Shown here: positions 51,546 to 63,612 of the stretch, one piece after another
Layout: every line of letters starts with the position of its first letter
Position numbering within the stretch: the first letter of the stretch is position 1
NCBI RefSeq assembly: GCF_007989605.1
Contig: NZ_BJUL01000004.1
Location: 124,001-188,000, forward strand
Reading direction: 5' to 3'
Source: Vreelandella venusta
GTDB lineage: Bacteria; Pseudomonadota; Gammaproteobacteria; Pseudomonadales; Halomonadaceae
DNA: 64,000 bases
Position numbers and translations under genes: made by a program
Notes under the pieces: generated by a model
The model's database searches: none
What the model was told of the DNA's origin: nothing
Seen by the model: the letters and a program-made list of their open reading frames with translations, nothing else

Positions 51546-51659
51546 TTAACCCTGGCGCTGTTTGTGCCGCGGTTCGATACAAATGACGCGAACAGCGCCA
51601 TTGCGTCGAATGATCTTACAATTACGGCACATCTTCTTTACGGAAGCTCGAACTTTCAT
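51546..51659 (-). CDS. rpmJ: Ribosomal protein L36
   Basis: This is a short 37-residue protein, [20 protein letters not shown]... It keeps all four zinc ligands (Cys11, Cys14, Cys27, His32), so it is the zinc-binding C+ form. It lies between secY and rpsM, as expected. Confidence 0.96.
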   Translation of the reverse strand: MKVRASVKKMCRNCKIIRRNGAVRVICIEPRHKQRQG

Positions 51660-51687
51660 CGTTCTCTCCAAATCGCAACGGCGCGCC

Positions 51688-53019
51688 TCAGCGCATAATG
51701 CCGCCGCTACCGTAGCCTTTCAGGTTGGACTTCTTCATCACCGAGTCATATTGATGCGACATGAGATGCGACTGCACCTGGGCCATGAAGTCCATGATGA
51801 CCACAACCACGATCAGAAGCGAAGTGCCACCGAAGAAAAACGGTACGTTCCACGCAACGATCAAGAACTGGGGCATCAAGGAAACCGCAGTGATATACAA
51901 GGCACCGAACAAAGTAAGACGAGTCATTACTTTATCGATATAGCGAGCGGTCTGCTCGCCGGGGCGAATGCCCGGCAGGAAGGCGCCTGACTTTTTAAGA
52001 TTGTCAGCCACATCCTTGGGGTTGAAGACCAGCGCTGTGTAAAAGAAGCAGAAGAATACCACTGCCGCCGCGAAAAGCAAGATGTAAAGCGGTTGGCCGG
52101 GGCCTAACGCTTGTGATGCACGCTGCAACCACTCCATTCCTTCACCAGCACCCACCCACTGACCAATAGAGGCCGGGAAGAGCAAAATACTGGAAGCGAA
52201 GATTGCTGGAATAACACCAGCCATATTCACTTTTAAAGGCAGGTAGCTGCTTTGGCCTGCATACATCTTATTGCCGACCTGGCGCCTGGGGTAGTTCACT
52301 TTCAAGCGGCGTTGGCCGCGCTCAATGAATACCACAAACGCAACGGTAGCAATACCTAGCACTGACAGCGCTAACAGCGGAAGAACATTCCAGGCACCTT
52401 CATTACGAGCAAGCTCAAACGCTTGCCCAACGGCACTGGGCAGCCCAGCGACAATCCCCGCGAAGATCAGCAGCGAAATACCGTTGCCGATGCCCTTCTC
52501 GGTGATCTGCTCACCTAGCCACATCATAAACACCGCACCTGATACAAATGTAATCACGGCGGTGAAAAAGAAGCTGAAGTCAGCGCTGTATGCGATGCCT
52601 TGGCTAGCCAGACCAACGGACATACCGGTAGCCTGGACGAAAGCCAGTATCACAGTGCCGTAGCGCGTGTACTGGCTAATCTTGCGGCGGCCAGCCTCAC
52701 CCTCTTTCTTGAGTTGTTCAAGATGAGGGGAGACCGCAGTCATGAGCTGCATGATAATCGACGCCGAAATGTAGGGCATGATGCCCAAGGCGAGGACGCT
52801 CATACGCTCCAGGGCGCCACCCGAGAACATGTTAAACATGCCTAGGATGGTGCCCTGTTGCTCCCTAAACAAGGCAGCAAGCTGGTCAGGATTGATACCG
52901 GGAACGGGAATGTGGGCACCAATACGGTACACCACGATGGCGAGGAGCACGAAGCGCAAACGCGCCCACAGTTCACTCAGACCGCTGCCCATCGCCGGCA
53001 TATTTCCTGACTTGGCCAT
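51688..53019 (-). CDS. secY: Protein translocase subunit SecY
   Basis: This 443-residue, ten-helix channel subunit has conserved stretches: [58 protein letters not shown] and the C-terminal basic loop region [16 protein letters not shown]. It is encoded at the end of the spc operon, as in other gammaproteobacteria. Confidence 0.98.
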   Translation of the reverse strand: MAKSGNMPAMGSGLSELWARLRFVLLAIVVYRIGAHIPVPGINPDQLAALFREQQGTILGMFNMFSGGALERMSVLALGIMPYISASIIMQLMTAVSPHLEQLKKEGEAGRRKISQYTRYGTVILAFVQATGMSVGLASQGIAYSADFSFFFTAVITFVSGAVFMMWLGEQITEKGIGNGISLLIFAGIVAGLPSAVGQAFELARNEGAWNVLPLLALSVLGIATVAFVVFIERGQRRLKVNYPRRQVGNKMYAGQSSYLPLKVNMAGVIPAIFASSILLFPASIGQWVGAGEGMEWLQRASQALGPGQPLYILLFAAAVVFFCFFYTALVFNPKDVADNLKKSGAFLPGIRPGEQTARYIDKVMTRLTLFGALYITAVSLMPQFLIVAWNVPFFFGGTSLLIVVVVIMDFMAQVQSHLMSHQYDSVMKKSNLKGYGSGGIMR

Positions 53020-53454
53020 TTAGTCCTCTACCTTGCCGCCAGCGGCTTCGATCGCTTCACGGGCACCTTTGGTGACCTTGATACCACGAACGGTAACCGC
53101 CTTGTTCAGTTCGCCAGAAAGGATGATCTTCGCATGAAGCGTTGCATCCTTTAGCACGTTGGCTTGCTTCAGAGTTTCCATAGTGACTTCGTCACCGGCA
53201 ACCTTAGCAAGTTCAGCCAGACGTACTTCTTCAGATACCAATGACTTAGCAGACGTAAAGCCAAACTTCGGCAAACGACGCTGTAATGGCATCTGACCGC
53301 CTTCGAAACCAGGCTTGACGCTGCCGCCACTGCGAGATTTCTGACCTTTGTGGCCGCGGCCGCCGGTCTTACCAAGACCGGAGCCGATACCACGACCAAC
53401 GCGCTTTTCAGCGTGTTTGGAGCCCGGTGCCGGGCTCAGGGTATTGAGTTTCAT
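53020..53454 (-). CDS. rplO: Ribosomal protein L15
   Basis: This 144-residue protein begins [41 protein letters not shown], abbreviated here to its Gly/Lys/Arg-rich N-terminal signature. It abuts secY with no gap. Its late-assembly role is standard. Confidence 0.97.
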   Translation of the reverse strand: MKLNTLSPAPGSKHAEKRVGRGIGSGLGKTGGRGHKGQKSRSGGSVKPGFEGGQMPLQRRLPKFGFTSAKSLVSEEVRLAELAKVAGDEVTMETLKQANVLKDATLHAKIILSGELNKAVTVRGIKVTKGAREAIEAAGGKVED

Positions 53455-53457
53455 GGA

Positions 53458-53640
53458 TTACTCTCCCTCAACGCGCACAAGGTAGTTAACCTTGTGGATC
53501 ATGCCGCGTACGGCAGGGGTGTCTTCCAGCTCAACCGTATGACCGATGCGACGCAGACCCAGGCCCTTCATAGTAGCCTTGTGCTTGGGCAAAACGCCGA
53601 TGGTGCTGCGGATCTGGGTAACCTTGATCGTTGCTGCCAT
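53458..53640 (-). CDS. rpmD: Ribosomal protein L30
   Basis: This 60-residue protein, [20 protein letters not shown]..., shows the L30 core [20 protein letters not shown]. Its length is normal for the bacterial short form. It lies between rpsE and rplO. Confidence 0.97.
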   Translation of the reverse strand: MAATIKVTQIRSTIGVLPKHKATMKGLGLRRIGHTVELEDTPAVRGMIHKVNYLVRVEGE

Positions 53641-53646
53641 GGTGCC

Positions 53647-54147
53647 TTACCCCGTGATCGCTTCGACAGACAGACCGCGTTTAGCGGCGATGTCTTCCGG
53701 TGCTTGCATGGCAGAGAGACCTTTAACAGTCGCTCGTACCACGTTAACCGGGTTGGTGGAACCGTAGCACTTGGCCAGTACATCATGGACACCAGCGAGC
53801 TCTAGTACAGAGCGCATGGCACCGCCAGCGATGATACCGGTACCTTCAGAAGCCGGCTGCATGTACACCTTAGAAGCACCGTGACGGGCTTTTATCGGGT
53901 ACTGAAGCGTATGGCCTGCAAGGTTAACCTTGACCATGTTGCGACGAGCTTGATCCATCGCTTTCTGAATCGCAACAGGCACTTCACGTGCCTTGCCACG
54001 ACCAAAACCGACACGACCTTTACCATCACCAACGACGGTCAGTGCGGTGAAGCCGAAAATACGACCACCTTTGACCACCTTGGCGACGCGGTTGACCTGC
54101 ACTAACTTCTCTTGCAGATCACCGCTTTGCTGTTCGTTCTTCGCCAT
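53647..54147 (-). CDS. rpsE: Ribosomal protein S5
   Basis: This 166-residue protein has the double-stranded-RNA-binding-like N-domain ([35 protein letters not shown]) and a C-domain ending in GLSVEAITG. It helps fidelity of decoding. The Gly-rich spectinomycin-region loop appears intact. Confidence 0.97.
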   Translation of the reverse strand: MAKNEQQSGDLQEKLVQVNRVAKVVKGGRIFGFTALTVVGDGKGRVGFGRGKAREVPVAIQKAMDQARRNMVKVNLAGHTLQYPIKARHGASKVYMQPASEGTGIIAGGAMRSVLELAGVHDVLAKCYGSTNPVNVVRATVKGLSAMQAPEDIAAKRGLSVEAITG

Positions 54148-54158
54148 CGTAAAACCCT

Positions 54159-54509
54159 TTAGAATTCCAGGCCGCCTTCACGAGCGGCGTCGGCCAGAGC
54201 CTTAACGCGACCGTGATACTTAAAGCCAGCACGATCGAAGGCCACCTGGGTGATGCCTGCTTCTTTAGCGCGTTCAGCAATCAGAGCGCCAACCTTAGAG
54301 GCGGCTTCTGCGTTGCCAGTCGCACCCTCGCGCAGTGCTTTGTCCAGCGTAGAAGCACTGGCTAGCACTTTGCCACCATCCGGCGAGATAATCTGCGCAT
54401 AGATGTGACGCGGGGTACGGTTGACGCACAGGCGATACACGCCCAGCTCGCGAATCTTTGCGCGAGCGCGGCGGGCACGACGGAGACGAGATTCTTTCTT
54501 CGCGTTCAT
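54159..54509 (-). CDS. rplR: Ribosomal protein L18
   Basis: This 116-residue 5S rRNA-binding protein carries [35 protein letters not shown] and ends [28 protein letters not shown]. It is full length, 12 bp from rpsE. Confidence 0.97.
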   Translation of the reverse strand: MNAKKESRLRRARRARAKIRELGVYRLCVNRTPRHIYAQIISPDGGKVLASASTLDKALREGATGNAEAASKVGALIAERAKEAGITQVAFDRAGFKYHGRVKALADAAREGGLEF

Positions 54510-54518
54510 AACCCTGCC

Positions 54519-55049
54519 TTACTTCTTCTTGGCTTCTTTGCGACGCACCTGCTCGTCGGCGTACCGAACACCCTTGCCTTTATACGGCTCAGGGGGACGG
54601 AAGGCGCGGATTTCCGCGGCGCACTGGCCGAGCATCTGCTTGTCCGCGCTCTTCAGCACGATCACGGTGTTCTTCGGCGTTTCCGCTGAGACACCCTTAG
54701 GCAGTTCATAGTCGACCGGGTGCGAGAAGCCCAGTGAAAGATTGAGCGTCTGGCCCTTAGCTTGGGCACGATAACCGACGCCTACAATTTCGAGAGTTTT
54801 TGTGAAACCCTCGGATACGCCCGTTACCAGGTTCTGAACCAAGGCGCGGGTAGTACCGGCCATTGCCCAGCTCTTGGCAGACTCACTCGGGGCGAAGGTC
54901 AGCTGGCCATCTTCTTGACCAATCACCACGTCTTGGTGAATGGGCATAGATAGCGTGCCCTGGCCGCCTTTAGCGGTCAGCTGGCCAGCGTCGATTTTAA
55001 TCTCGACACCAGCAGGCACTTTAACCGGATATTTCGCTATGCGGGACAT
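54519..55049 (-). CDS. rplF: Ribosomal protein L6
   Basis: This 176-residue protein has two similar domains, ending in the L6 signature [26 protein letters not shown]. It begins [20 protein letters not shown]. It binds near the sarcin-ricin loop. Confidence 0.97.
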   Translation of the reverse strand: MSRIAKYPVKVPAGVEIKIDAGQLTAKGGQGTLSMPIHQDVVIGQEDGQLTFAPSESAKSWAMAGTTRALVQNLVTGVSEGFTKTLEIVGVGYRAQAKGQTLNLSLGFSHPVDYELPKGVSAETPKNTVIVLKSADKQMLGQCAAEIRAFRPPEPYKGKGVRYADEQVRRKEAKKK

Positions 55050-55058
55050 TCCAGCCTC

Positions 55059-55451
55059 CTAGAATACGGTGCAGATGACTTCGCCACCGACGCCTGCTTG
55101 GCGCGCGGCACGATCGGTCATGACACCATTAGAGGTGGTGACAATCGCGATACCCAGACCATCGGCGACCTTGGGCAGGTTGTCCTTGCCCTTGTACTGG
55201 CGCAGAGACGGCTTGGAAACCCGCTGAATGTGCTCAATAACCGGCTTACCCTCAAAGTACTTGAGAGTAACGGTCAGCTCGGGTTTAACGCCTTCAGCCA
55301 CCGCAAAATCGGTAATGTAGCCTTCTTCCTTTAACACGCGGGCCACTTCCACTTTCAGCTTGGAGGACGGCATGGTAGCCGTCTCCTTGGTGGCCATCTG
55401 CGCATTGCGGATACGGGTAAACATATCCGCTAGAGTGTCTTGCATGCTCAT
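55059..55451 (-). CDS. rpsH: Ribosomal protein S8
   Basis: This 130-residue protein begins [20 protein letters not shown] and ends [22 protein letters not shown]. In E. coli it represses the spc operon by binding its mRNA near rplE. That site was not examined in detail here. Confidence 0.97.
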   Translation of the reverse strand: MSMQDTLADMFTRIRNAQMATKETATMPSSKLKVEVARVLKEEGYITDFAVAEGVKPELTVTLKYFEGKPVIEHIQRVSKPSLRQYKGKDNLPKVADGLGIAIVTTSNGVMTDRAARQAGVGGEVICTVF

Positions 55452-55483
55452 TTAATGTGCGCTCCTGATGATTCGACGTGACG

Positions 55484-55789
55484 TTACCAGCTGGACTTTT
55501 TCAGGCCAGGGACGTCGCCACGCATGGCGGCTTCACGCAGCTTGTTACGGCCAAGGCCGAACTTGTTGTAAAAACCGTGCGGACGGCCAGTCACGCGGCA
55601 GCGGTTACGCTGACGCACCGGGCTTGAGTCGCGCGGCAGTTGCTGCAGCTTCAGCGTCGCCTCGAAACGTTCTTCTTCAGAAGCGTTCACGTCCGAGATG
55701 ATTTTCTTGAGCTCTGCGCGCTTAGCCGCAAACTTCTCGACTAGCTGAGTACGCTTGAGCTCGCGCTCTACCATACTTTTCTTAGCCAT
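55484..55789 (-). CDS. rpsN: Ribosomal protein S14
   Basis: This 101-residue long form lacks the zinc CXXC motifs and ends [24 protein letters not shown]. It has the S14 block [13 protein letters not shown]. This zinc-independent type is usual in gammaproteobacteria. Confidence 0.97.
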   Translation of the reverse strand: MAKKSMVERELKRTQLVEKFAAKRAELKKIISDVNASEEERFEATLKLQQLPRDSSPVRQRNRCRVTGRPHGFYNKFGLGRNKLREAAMRGDVPGLKKSSW

Positions 55790-55799
55790 GATCCAACCC

Positions 55800-56339
55800 T
55801 TATTTCTTAAACGGGAAGTTCAGTGCTGCTAATAGCGCACGACCTTCCTCGTCGGTGTTGGCGGTAGTAGTGATAGTGACGTCCAGCCCCCGGATGCGAT
55901 CGATCTTATCATACTCGATCTCTGGGAAGATGATCTGCTCACGCACACCCATTGAGTAATTGCCGCGACCGTCAAAAGACTTCGGATTGAGACCACGGAA
56001 GTCACGCACGCGGGGAATCGCAATGTTCACCAGGCGGTCCAGGAAGTCCCACATACGCGCTGAGCGTAGTGTAACTTTGACACCGATCGGCCAACCTTCG
56101 CGCACCTTGAAGCCCGCGATGGACTTGCGTGCCTTGGTCACCAACGGCTTTTGACCAGAGAGTTTCTCCAGGTCACCGATGGCATTGTCGATCAGTTTTT
56201 TATCACTGACCGCTTCGCCGATACCCATGTTCAGAGTCACTTTCGTGATCCGGGGTACCTGCATTACGTTGGCGTAGCTGAACTGCTCTTTGAGCTGGGC
56301 TACAACCTCGTTTTGATAACGTTCTTTCAAGTTCGCCAT
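55800..56339 (-). CDS. rplE: Ribosomal protein L5
   Basis: This 179-residue 5S rRNA-binding protein has [37 protein letters not shown] and [30 protein letters not shown]. It is complete and 18 bp from rplX. Confidence 0.97.
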   Translation of the reverse strand: MANLKERYQNEVVAQLKEQFSYANVMQVPRITKVTLNMGIGEAVSDKKLIDNAIGDLEKLSGQKPLVTKARKSIAGFKVREGWPIGVKVTLRSARMWDFLDRLVNIAIPRVRDFRGLNPKSFDGRGNYSMGVREQIIFPEIEYDKIDRIRGLDVTITTTANTDEEGRALLAALNFPFKK

Positions 56340-56357
56340 TTTGCTACCCGACTCGCG

Positions 56358-56672
56358 TTAGGCGTCGATCTGCGTCTGCGTCGACTTGTAGATACGTACC
56401 TTGGTACCGTCTTCCTTAACTTGGAAGCCGACGCGATCCGCCTTACCGGTCTCCGAATTGAAGATGGCTACGTTGGACGCGTGAATCGGAGCCTCACGCT
56501 CGACGATACCGCCCTGATTTCCCGCCATGGGATTAGGCTTGGTGTGACGTTTAATCATATTCACACCGGACACCACGAAGCGGTTTTCTAGTACCCGCTT
56601 AACAGTGCCACGTTTGCCTTTATCCTTCCCGGCGATGACGATGACTTCATCGTCACGTTTGATCTTTTGCAT
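56358..56672 (-). CDS. rplX: Ribosomal protein L24
   Basis: This 104-residue protein opens with a KOW motif ([22 protein letters not shown]) and contains [26 protein letters not shown]. It starts large-subunit assembly. Confidence 0.97.
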   Translation of the reverse strand: MQKIKRDDEVIVIAGKDKGKRGTVKRVLENRFVVSGVNMIKRHTKPNPMAGNQGGIVEREAPIHASNVAIFNSETGKADRVGFQVKEDGTKVRIYKSTQTQIDA

Positions 56673-56686
56673 ATCCGCCTCGCTCC

Positions 56687-57058
56687 TTACAGCACTTCAG
56701 GCGCTAGGGAAATGATCTTCATGAACTTCTCATTACGAAGCTCACGAGTTACCGGCCCGAAGATACGCGTGCCGATCGGCTGTTCGTTGGTGTTATTCAA
56801 CAAAACCGCCGCATTTCCATCGAAACGGATCAGCGAACCGTCACTACGACGGACGCCACTACGGGTGCGAACGACTACCGCTTTCAGCACTTGGCCTTTT
56901 TTGACCTTACCGCGCGGAATCGCTTCCTTCACCGTTACCTTAATGACGTCACCAACGCGAGCGTAGCGACGGTGTGAACCGCCCAACACCTTGATGCATT
57001 GCACCCGGCGCGCTCCGCTGTTGTCGGCGACATCCAGCATTGTCTGAGTCTGAATCAT
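56687..57058 (-). CDS. rplN: Ribosomal protein L14
   Basis: This 123-residue protein has [27 protein letters not shown] and ends [12 protein letters not shown]. It is the first gene of the spc operon, and a small gap of 50 bp separates it from rpsQ. Confidence 0.97.
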   Translation of the reverse strand: MIQTQTMLDVADNSGARRVQCIKVLGGSHRRYARVGDVIKVTVKEAIPRGKVKKGQVLKAVVVRTRSGVRRSDGSLIRFDGNAAVLLNNTNEQPIGTRIFGPVTRELRNEKFMKIISLAPEVL

Positions 57059-57108
57059 CGGTTTTCTCCAAACCTAATCTGACTGCACTGATCGGCAGAC
57101 TTTAGGTA

Positions 57109-57369
57109 TTACCCCTTAGCCTGCTCAACCACCTCGACCAGCGTCCAAGCTTTCTTCTTGGAAAGCGGACGGCACTCCTGAATGGAAACCGTATCGCCTG
57201 CCTTAGCCTGGTTCGCCTCATCATGGGCGTGCAGCTTGGTGGAGCGCTTGACGTATTTTCCGTAGATCGGGTGACGCTCACGACGCTCGATCATAACGAC
57301 GATGGATTTATCCATCTTATCGCTCACCACCTTGCCGGTGAGCGTACGTGTTTTTTTCTCTTCGGCCAT
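57109..57369 (-). CDS. rpsQ: Ribosomal protein S17
   Basis: This 86-residue OB-fold protein carries [44 protein letters not shown]. The ATG at 57369 is used. The GTG at 57378 would add three residues. It is the last gene of the S10 operon. Confidence 0.97.
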   Translation of the reverse strand: MAEEKKTRTLTGKVVSDKMDKSIVVMIERRERHPIYGKYVKRSTKLHAHDEANQAKAGDTVSIQECRPLSKKKAWTLVEVVEQAKG

Positions 57370-57370
57370 C

Positions 57371-57562
57371 TTATTCACCTGCCTTCTCGTTGAGCAAAGT
57401 CTTCACACGGGCGATATCCCGGCGGACCTGCTTGAGCAGATGAGTCTGGCTCAGTTGGCCAGTGGCCTTCTGCATGCGCAGGTTAAACTGCTCGCGGAGT
57501 AGCTCGAGGAGTTGCTCTTGCAGCTCTCCTGCGGACTTTTCACGAATTTCCTGGGCTTTCAT
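57371..57562 (-). CDS. rpmC: Ribosomal protein L29
   Basis: This 63-residue helical hairpin protein, [31 protein letters not shown]..., sits at the peptide exit tunnel. The start at 57562 overlaps the rplP stop by one base, and the stop is one base from the rpsQ start. Confidence 0.97.
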   Translation of the reverse strand: MKAQEIREKSAGELQEQLLELLREQFNLRMQKATGQLSQTHLLKQVRRDIARVKTLLNEKAGE

Positions 57563-57975
57563 CACATCACCGTCCGTTTAGCAAAGGTGGTGGACAAGGG
57601 CATCTTCTGTGCGGCCAATTCAAATGCTTCACGGGCCAGCTCTTCGGATACACCTTCAATTTCGTACAGGACCCGACCCGGTTGGATCTGGGCTACCCAG
57701 TACTCAACGGAACCTTTACCTTTACCCATACGAACTTCGAGCGGCTTCTTGGAGATCGGCTTATCAGGGAAGACGCGGATCCAAATCTTACCGCCACGTT
57801 TAACGTGACGTGTGATCGCACGACGGCCTGCTTCGATCTGGCGCGCAGTGATGCGGCCACGACCCGTTGCTTTGAGACCGTACTCCCCGAAGCTGATTTT
57901 GCTTCCGCGATGCGCCAGGCCACGGTTGCGGCCTTTCATCATCTTACGGAATTTCATACGCTTGGGCTGTAACAT
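57562..57975 (-). CDS. rplP: Ribosomal protein L16
   Basis: This 137-residue protein begins [30 protein letters not shown] and contains [35 protein letters not shown]. It is complete. It helps position tRNA on the large subunit. Confidence 0.97.
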   Translation of the reverse strand: MLQPKRMKFRKMMKGRNRGLAHRGSKISFGEYGLKATGRGRITARQIEAGRRAITRHVKRGGKIWIRVFPDKPISKKPLEVRMGKGKGSVEYWVAQIQPGRVLYEIEGVSEELAREAFELAAQKMPLSTTFAKRTVM

Positions 57976-57990
57976 CGACTCGCTCTCCCC

Positions 57991-58695
57991 TTACCTGGAA
58001 CCTTTCTTCTTGGGCGCGTTGCCGGCAGGCTGCTGTTGCTTAGCCTTGGCACGTACTTCCTCAATACCACCGAGGATTTCACCCTTGAAGATCCACACTT
58101 TGACGCCGATGACGCCGTAGGTGGTGTGAGCTTCGTAAGTGGCGTAGTCGATATCCGCACGCAACGTGTGCAACGGAACGCGACCTTCGCGGTACCATTC
58201 GGTACGTGCGATTTCGGCACCACCCAGACGACCTGACAGCTGAATCTTAATGCCGCCAGCGCCAAGACGCATTGCGTTCTGTACCGCGCGCTTCATAGCA
58301 CGACGGAACATTACGCGACGCTCAAGCTGACCCGCTACGTTAGCAGCGACTAGCTTGGCATCCAGCTCCGGCTTGCGAACTTCTTCGATGTTCACATGAA
58401 CCGGAACACCCATCATCTCGGTTAGATCGCGACGTAAACGGTCGACATCTTCACCTTTTTTGCCAATCACGATACCCGGACGGGCAGTGTGAATGGTGAT
58501 GCGGGCATTGTTAGCCGGACGCTCGATGTGAATGCGGCTTACGGAAGCGTTCTTCAAACGCTGATCCAGGAAGCTGCGCACTTCGAGATCATTATTGAGC
58601 TTATCGGCATAGGCGCCGCGCTCGGCATACCAGACAGAAGCATGGTCTTTGACGATGCCCAGTCGAATGCCTGTTGGATTGACTTTCTGACCCAT
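57991..58695 (-). CDS. rpsC: Ribosomal protein S3
   Basis: This 234-residue protein starts [20 protein letters not shown] and has a KH domain ([27 protein letters not shown] loop) and a C-terminal half ending [11 protein letters not shown]. It forms part of the mRNA entry tunnel. Confidence 0.98.
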   Translation of the reverse strand: MGQKVNPTGIRLGIVKDHASVWYAERGAYADKLNNDLEVRSFLDQRLKNASVSRIHIERPANNARITIHTARPGIVIGKKGEDVDRLRRDLTEMMGVPVHVNIEEVRKPELDAKLVAANVAGQLERRVMFRRAMKRAVQNAMRLGAGGIKIQLSGRLGGAEIARTEWYREGRVPLHTLRADIDYATYEAHTTYGVIGVKVWIFKGEILGGIEEVRAKAKQQQPAGNAPKKKGSR

Positions 58696-58706
58696 CTGGT
58701 CGACTC

Positions 58707-59039
58707 CTACTTCTCGGCTACCTTGACGGTGATGTGGCAGGTGCGCTTCAAGATACGATCCGCACGGCCTTTGGCGCGCGGCTTGATACGCTTGAGCGTC
58801 ATGCCCTCATCGACGCAGATGGTCGAGACACGCAGCTCGTCGATGTCCATGCCGTTATTTTCTTCCGCATTCGCGATGGCGGACTGAAGCACTTTCTTGA
58901 CCAGTTTGGCAGCCTTCTTCGGTGAGAAGGTCAGCAGGTCAAGAGCTTCGGCGACCGGTTTACCGCGCACCTGGTCAGCCACCAAACGGGCCTTCTGTGC
59001 GGATAAAGCAGCGCCACTCAGCTTAGCTGTGACTTCCAT
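58707..59039 (-). CDS. rplV: Ribosomal protein L22
   Basis: This 110-residue protein contains [35 protein letters not shown] and the tunnel-reaching beta hairpin [22 protein letters not shown]. It is normal length. Confidence 0.97.
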   Translation of the reverse strand: MEVTAKLSGAALSAQKARLVADQVRGKPVAEALDLLTFSPKKAAKLVKKVLQSAIANAEENNGMDIDELRVSTICVDEGMTLKRIKPRAKGRADRILKRTCHITVKVAEK

Positions 59040-59057
59040 CTCTTAATCCTCTCTGGC

Positions 59058-59333
59058 TTACCGTTTGGCTTTCTTGTCCGCAGCATGCCCGCGATATGTG
59101 CGAGTAGCAGCGAATTCGCCAAGTTTATGACCCACCATTTCCTCGGAGACGTGCACCGGGACATGCTGGCGTCCGTTATGGACCGCAATAGTCAGACCTA
59201 CCATGTTGGGCAGGATCATCGAACGACGCGACCAAGTCTTGATTGGTTTGCGATCGTTCTTCTCCACTGCAGCCTCTACCTTCTTCAAAAGATGAAGGTC
59301 AATGAAGGGACCTTTCTTTAGTGAACGTGGCAC
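59058..59333 (-). CDS. rpsS: Ribosomal protein S19
   Basis: This 91-residue protein begins [21 protein letters not shown] and has [26 protein letters not shown] and [20 protein letters not shown]. It lies in the head of the small subunit. Confidence 0.97.
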   Translation of the reverse strand: MPRSLKKGPFIDLHLLKKVEAAVEKNDRKPIKTWSRRSMILPNMVGLTIAVHNGRQHVPVHVSEEMVGHKLGEFAATRTYRGHAADKKAKR

Positions 59334-59366
59334 AGCCGTTACCTCTTAAGTTCTTGGCAATTTCGA

Positions 59367-60197
<831 letters not shown>

Positions 60198-60214
60198 TAT
60201 CCGTACTCCTGCCC

Positions 60215-60511
60215 TTATTCGGCGCCAGAGAAGTCTTCGAGCGTTTCACCCGCAGCCAGGGTCACATACGCTTTGCGGTAACCCTTACGCAGGCCAACGC
60301 CGTGAGCAGTACGCTTAGTTTTCCCCTTCACGTTCAGTACTTGAACGCTACCGACCTTCTTGCCGAACAGTGCTTCAACGGCTTTCTTGATCTCGGGTTT
60401 GGTAGCATCAGATGCCACCTTGAAAACGTACTGGTTGCGCTCGGCTGCCATCGCGGCCTTTTCGGTCACGTGCGGTCCAAGCAGAACCTTAAATACGCGC
60501 TCCTGGTTCAT
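60215..60511 (-). CDS. rplW: Ribosomal protein L23
   Basis: This 98-residue protein at the tunnel exit has [36 protein letters not shown]. It is complete. Its start codon overlaps the rplD stop by 4 bp. Confidence 0.97.
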   Translation of the reverse strand: MNQERVFKVLLGPHVTEKAAMAAERNQYVFKVASDATKPEIKKAVEALFGKKVGSVQVLNVKGKTKRTAHGVGLRKGYRKAYVTLAAGETLEDFSGAE

Positions 60512-61113
60512 GCCAGCTTCTCCTCGAATTTACGCAGGGCGGAGACGGTGACCAGAACCTTATCAAAGGCTACTAGGCTCACCGGATCAGCTGCAGCGAC
60601 ATCCACCACGTCAACGTGGGGAAGGTTGCGTGCGGCCAGATAGAGCTTCTCGTCAATCTCTTCGGTGACGATCAACACTTTCTCAAGGTTGAGCTCTTTC
60701 AGCTTGGCAGCTACCTGCTTGGTCTTCGGCGCTTCAACGCTGAACTCTTCAACAGCGACAAGACGCTCTTGACGGACTAGTTCAGACAGGATGGAACGCA
60801 TCGCCGCACGGTACATTTTGCGGTTTACTTTCTGGCTATGGTCCTGAGGACGCGCCGCGAAAGTCACACCGCCGCTGCGCCATAGCGGAGAGCGGATTGT
60901 ACCGGCACGTGCACGACCGGTACCCTTCTGACGCCAAGGCTTCTTACCACCACCACGTACGTCGGAACGGTTCTTTTGAGCGCGGGTACCTTGACGGCCA
61001 CCAGCCAAATAGGCGGTTACCACCTGGTGAACCAGCGCTTCGTTGAATTCTTTGCCAAAAGTGGCATCGGCTACTTCAACGGTACCCGTGCCTGCAGCAA
61101 GATTCAGATTCAT
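60508..61113 (-). CDS. rplD: Ribosomal protein L4
   Basis: This 201-residue protein carries the loop [37 protein letters not shown] (given in part) that reaches the exit tunnel. In E. coli it also represses the S10 operon. The start overlaps nothing; rplC ends 15 bp upstream. Confidence 0.97.
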   Translation of the reverse strand: MNLNLAAGTGTVEVADATFGKEFNEALVHQVVTAYLAGGRQGTRAQKNRSDVRGGGKKPWRQKGTGRARAGTIRSPLWRSGGVTFAARPQDHSQKVNRKMYRAAMRSILSELVRQERLVAVEEFSVEAPKTKQVAAKLKELNLEKVLIVTEEIDEKLYLAARNLPHVDVVDVAAADPVSLVAFDKVLVTVSALRKFEEKLA

Positions 61114-61128
61114 TGGTAATTATCCCCT

Positions 61129-61767
61129 TCAGCGAGCTTTCACGGCGCTGCGAACGATAACATCGCTACCGGTCGCGCCCGGAACAGCACCTTTGATCAG
61201 CAGCAGGTTACGCTCGGCGTCGACACGGACGATTTCAAGGCTCTGCACGGTGCAACGGGCATTGCCCATCTGACCGGCCATTTTCTTGCCTTTAAATACG
61301 CGACCCGGAGTCTGACACATGCCGATAGAACCCGGCGCGCGGTGCGACAGGGAGTTACCATGCGTGTTGTCTTGGGTACGGAAATTCCAGCGCTTAACAG
61401 CACCCTGGAAGCCTTTACCCTTAGAGGTGCCGGTCACGTCAATCATTTGACCAGCTTCGAAGAGGGATACGGTGAGTTCGCCACCCACTTCCGGAGACTC
61501 TTCGCCTTCTGCAAGACGAAACTCCATCAGTGAACGACCAGCCTCAACACCCGCCTTGGCAAACTGACCAGCTTGCGCTTTGGTGAGGTGCTTGGCTTTG
61601 CGAGAACCTGTGGTGACCTGAACCGCTGCGTAACCGTCAGACTCGAGAGTCTTAACGCGCGTTACACGGTTAGGATCAACTTCAATAACGGTCACGGGCA
61701 CGGAAGCGCCATCTTCGGTAAAGACACGGGTCATCCCGGCCTTTTTACCGACTAAACCGATAGTCAT
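61129..61767 (-). CDS. rplC: Ribosomal protein L3
   Basis: This 212-residue protein starts [31 protein letters not shown] and has the glutamine-methylation loop region [18 protein letters not shown]. It initiates large-subunit assembly. It is separated from rpsJ by an unusually wide gap. Confidence 0.98.
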   Translation of the reverse strand: MTIGLVGKKAGMTRVFTEDGASVPVTVIEVDPNRVTRVKTLESDGYAAVQVTTGSRKAKHLTKAQAGQFAKAGVEAGRSLMEFRLAEGEESPEVGGELTVSLFEAGQMIDVTGTSKGKGFQGAVKRWNFRTQDNTHGNSLSHRAPGSIGMCQTPGRVFKGKKMAGQMGNARCTVQSLEIVRVDAERNLLLIKGAVPGATGSDVIVRSAVKAR

Positions 61768-61918
61768 ACTCAGTCTCCTATAGTGTACGGGGCTATCACC
61801 CGCTATGGCTGCCCTTTCCAGAGCATTCCACTAGCACATTGTGTGGCGCCTCACGGCGCGGCGGCTGCTGCTCATCCTAAAAAATTAATGAGCGCTGGGC
61901 CGCGAGTGTCTAGTGTAA
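61768..61918 (-). other. 151-bp gap between rpsJ and rplC with small hairpin
   Basis: This inter-gene space is wide for the S10 operon. On the minus strand it holds GCGCC-GTGA-GGCGC (plus coordinates 61846-61859), a 5-bp hairpin with a GNRA loop. It could mark a regulatory or promoter site for the rplC section. No ORF is seen. Confidence 0.45.
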
Positions 61919-62230
61919 TTAGTCGAGTTTGATTTGCACGTCTACGCCAGCGGCGAGATCGAGCTTCATCAACGCATCAACAGTTTTCTCGGTTGGCTCA
62001 ACAATATCGAGCACACGCTTGTGCGTACGAATCTCATACTGGTCACGCGCATCTTTGTTAACGTGCGGTGAAATCAGGATGGTGTAACGCTCGCGGTTGG
62101 TCGGCAGCGGGATCGGACCACGAACCTGAGCACCAGTACGCTTAGCGGTTTCAACGATTTCCGCTGTGGACTGATCAATCAGGCGATGGTCGAACGCTTT
62201 CAACCGAATGCGAATCTTTTGGTTCTGCAT
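61919..62230 (-). CDS. rpsJ: Ribosomal protein S10
   Basis: This 103-residue protein reads [44 protein letters not shown] and ends GVDVQIKLD. It is also the NusE antitermination factor that works with boxA elements such as the one in the CRISPR leader. Confidence 0.98.
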   Translation of the reverse strand: MQNQKIRIRLKAFDHRLIDQSTAEIVETAKRTGAQVRGPIPLPTNRERYTILISPHVNKDARDQYEIRTHKRVLDIVEPTEKTVDALMKLDLAAGVDVQIKLD

Positions 62231-62344
62231 TTGCCCTAAACTCCAATGGATGTCGACGGCGCGAGCCGTCTACCCACGCATTCAAAGGATGCGCATTATA
62301 GGCACGCCAAAAGCCCATGTCAAACATTTGCTATTGGTGCGCAG

Positions 62345-62370
62345 AAAAGGGGGCTCGCAAGAGCCCCCTT
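62345..62370 (-). terminator. Terminator after tuf
   Basis: A 10-bp stem AAGGGGGCTC / GAGCCCCCTT with a 4-nt loop is followed on the minus strand by a short T-run. It lies 20 bp after the tuf stop and may only partly separate it from rpsJ. Confidence 0.85.
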
Positions 62371-62389
62371 GATCAATCATCAAGCAAGC

Positions 62390-63583
62390 TTACTTGACGA
62401 TTTTTGCAACAACGCCAGCACCAACGGTACGACCGCCTTCGCGGATTGCGAAGCGCAGACCTTCGTCCATAGCGATTGGAGCAATCAGGGTAACAACCAT
62501 CTTAACGTTGTCGCCCGGCATTACCATTTCAACACCTTCCGGCAGTTCACAGGTACCTGTTACGTCAGTGGTACGGAAGTAGAACTGGGGACGGTAGCCC
62601 TTGAAGAAAGGCGTGTGACGACCACCCTCTTCTTTGGACAGTACGTAAACTTCTGCTTCGAAGGTAGTGTGCGGGTTGATGGTGCCCGGCTTAGCCAGAA
62701 CCTGGCCACGCTCGACGTCATCACGCTTAGTACCACGCAGCAGGGCGCCAACGTTCTCACCTGCACGACCTTCGTCGAGCAGCTTACGGAACATTTCAAC
62801 ACCGGTAACGATGGTTTTGGTGGTGTCGCGGATACCCACGATTTCCACTTCTTCGCCTGCTTTAACGATACCGCGCTCTACACGACCGGTAACAACAGTA
62901 CCGCGGCCAGAGATAGAGAACACGTCTTCGATCGGCATCAGGAACGGCTGGTCGATAGCACGCTCCGGCTCAGGGATGTACTCATCCAGAGCTTTGATCA
63001 GATTCGCAACAGCAGTTGTACCCATGCCGTTCTCATCTTCACCGTTCAGAGCCATCAGCGCAGAACCAGTGATGATCGGCGTGTCGTCACCCGGGAAGTC
63101 GTACTCGTCGAGGAGTTCGCGAACTTCCATCTCAACCAGCTCAAGCAGCTCTTCGTCATCGACCATGTCCGCTTTGTTCAGGAACACAACGATGTACGGA
63201 ACGCCAACCTGACGAGACAGCAGGATGTGCTCACGCGTCTGCGGCATCGGGCCGTCAGCAGCAGAACATACCAGGATTGCGCCGTCCATCTGCGCAGCAC
63301 CGGTGATCATGTTCTTGACGTAGTCAGCGTGTCCTGGGCAGTCAACGTGCGCGTAGTGGCGCTCTTCAGACTGATATTCAACGTGAGACGTAGCGATGGT
63401 GATACCGCGCTCGCGCTCTTCAGGAGCGTTATCGATGGTATCAAACTCACGCCAGTCGCCGCCGAAAACTTCAGCAGACACACGAGTCAGAGCCGCTGTC
63501 AGGGTCGTTTTACCGTGGTCGACGTGACCGATGGTGCCGACGTTGACGTGCGGTTTGGAACGTTCAAATTTTTCCTTAGCCAC
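62390..63583 (-). CDS. tuf: Elongation factor Tu
   Basis: This 397-residue GTPase brings aminoacyl-tRNA to the ribosome. It has the P-loop [22 protein letters not shown], and SALMA motifs, plus the two C-terminal beta domains. The start [20 protein letters not shown] is normal. A 456-codon frame on the opposite strand is only a codon-usage shadow. Confidence 0.98.
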   Translation of the reverse strand: MAKEKFERSKPHVNVGTIGHVDHGKTTLTAALTRVSAEVFGGDWREFDTIDNAPEERERGITIATSHVEYQSEERHYAHVDCPGHADYVKNMITGAAQMDGAILVCSAADGPMPQTREHILLSRQVGVPYIVVFLNKADMVDDEELLELVEMEVRELLDEYDFPGDDTPIITGSALMALNGEDENGMGTTAVANLIKALDEYIPEPERAIDQPFLMPIEDVFSISGRGTVVTGRVERGIVKAGEEVEIVGIRDTTKTIVTGVEMFRKLLDEGRAGENVGALLRGTKRDDVERGQVLAKPGTINPHTTFEAEVYVLSKEEGGRHTPFFKGYRPQFYFRTTDVTGTCELPEGVEMVMPGDNVKMVVTLIAPIAMDEGLRFAIREGGRTVGAGVVAKIVK

Positions 63584-63612
63584 TGCTATAACCTCTTTAC
63601 GTTAGCTAACGG

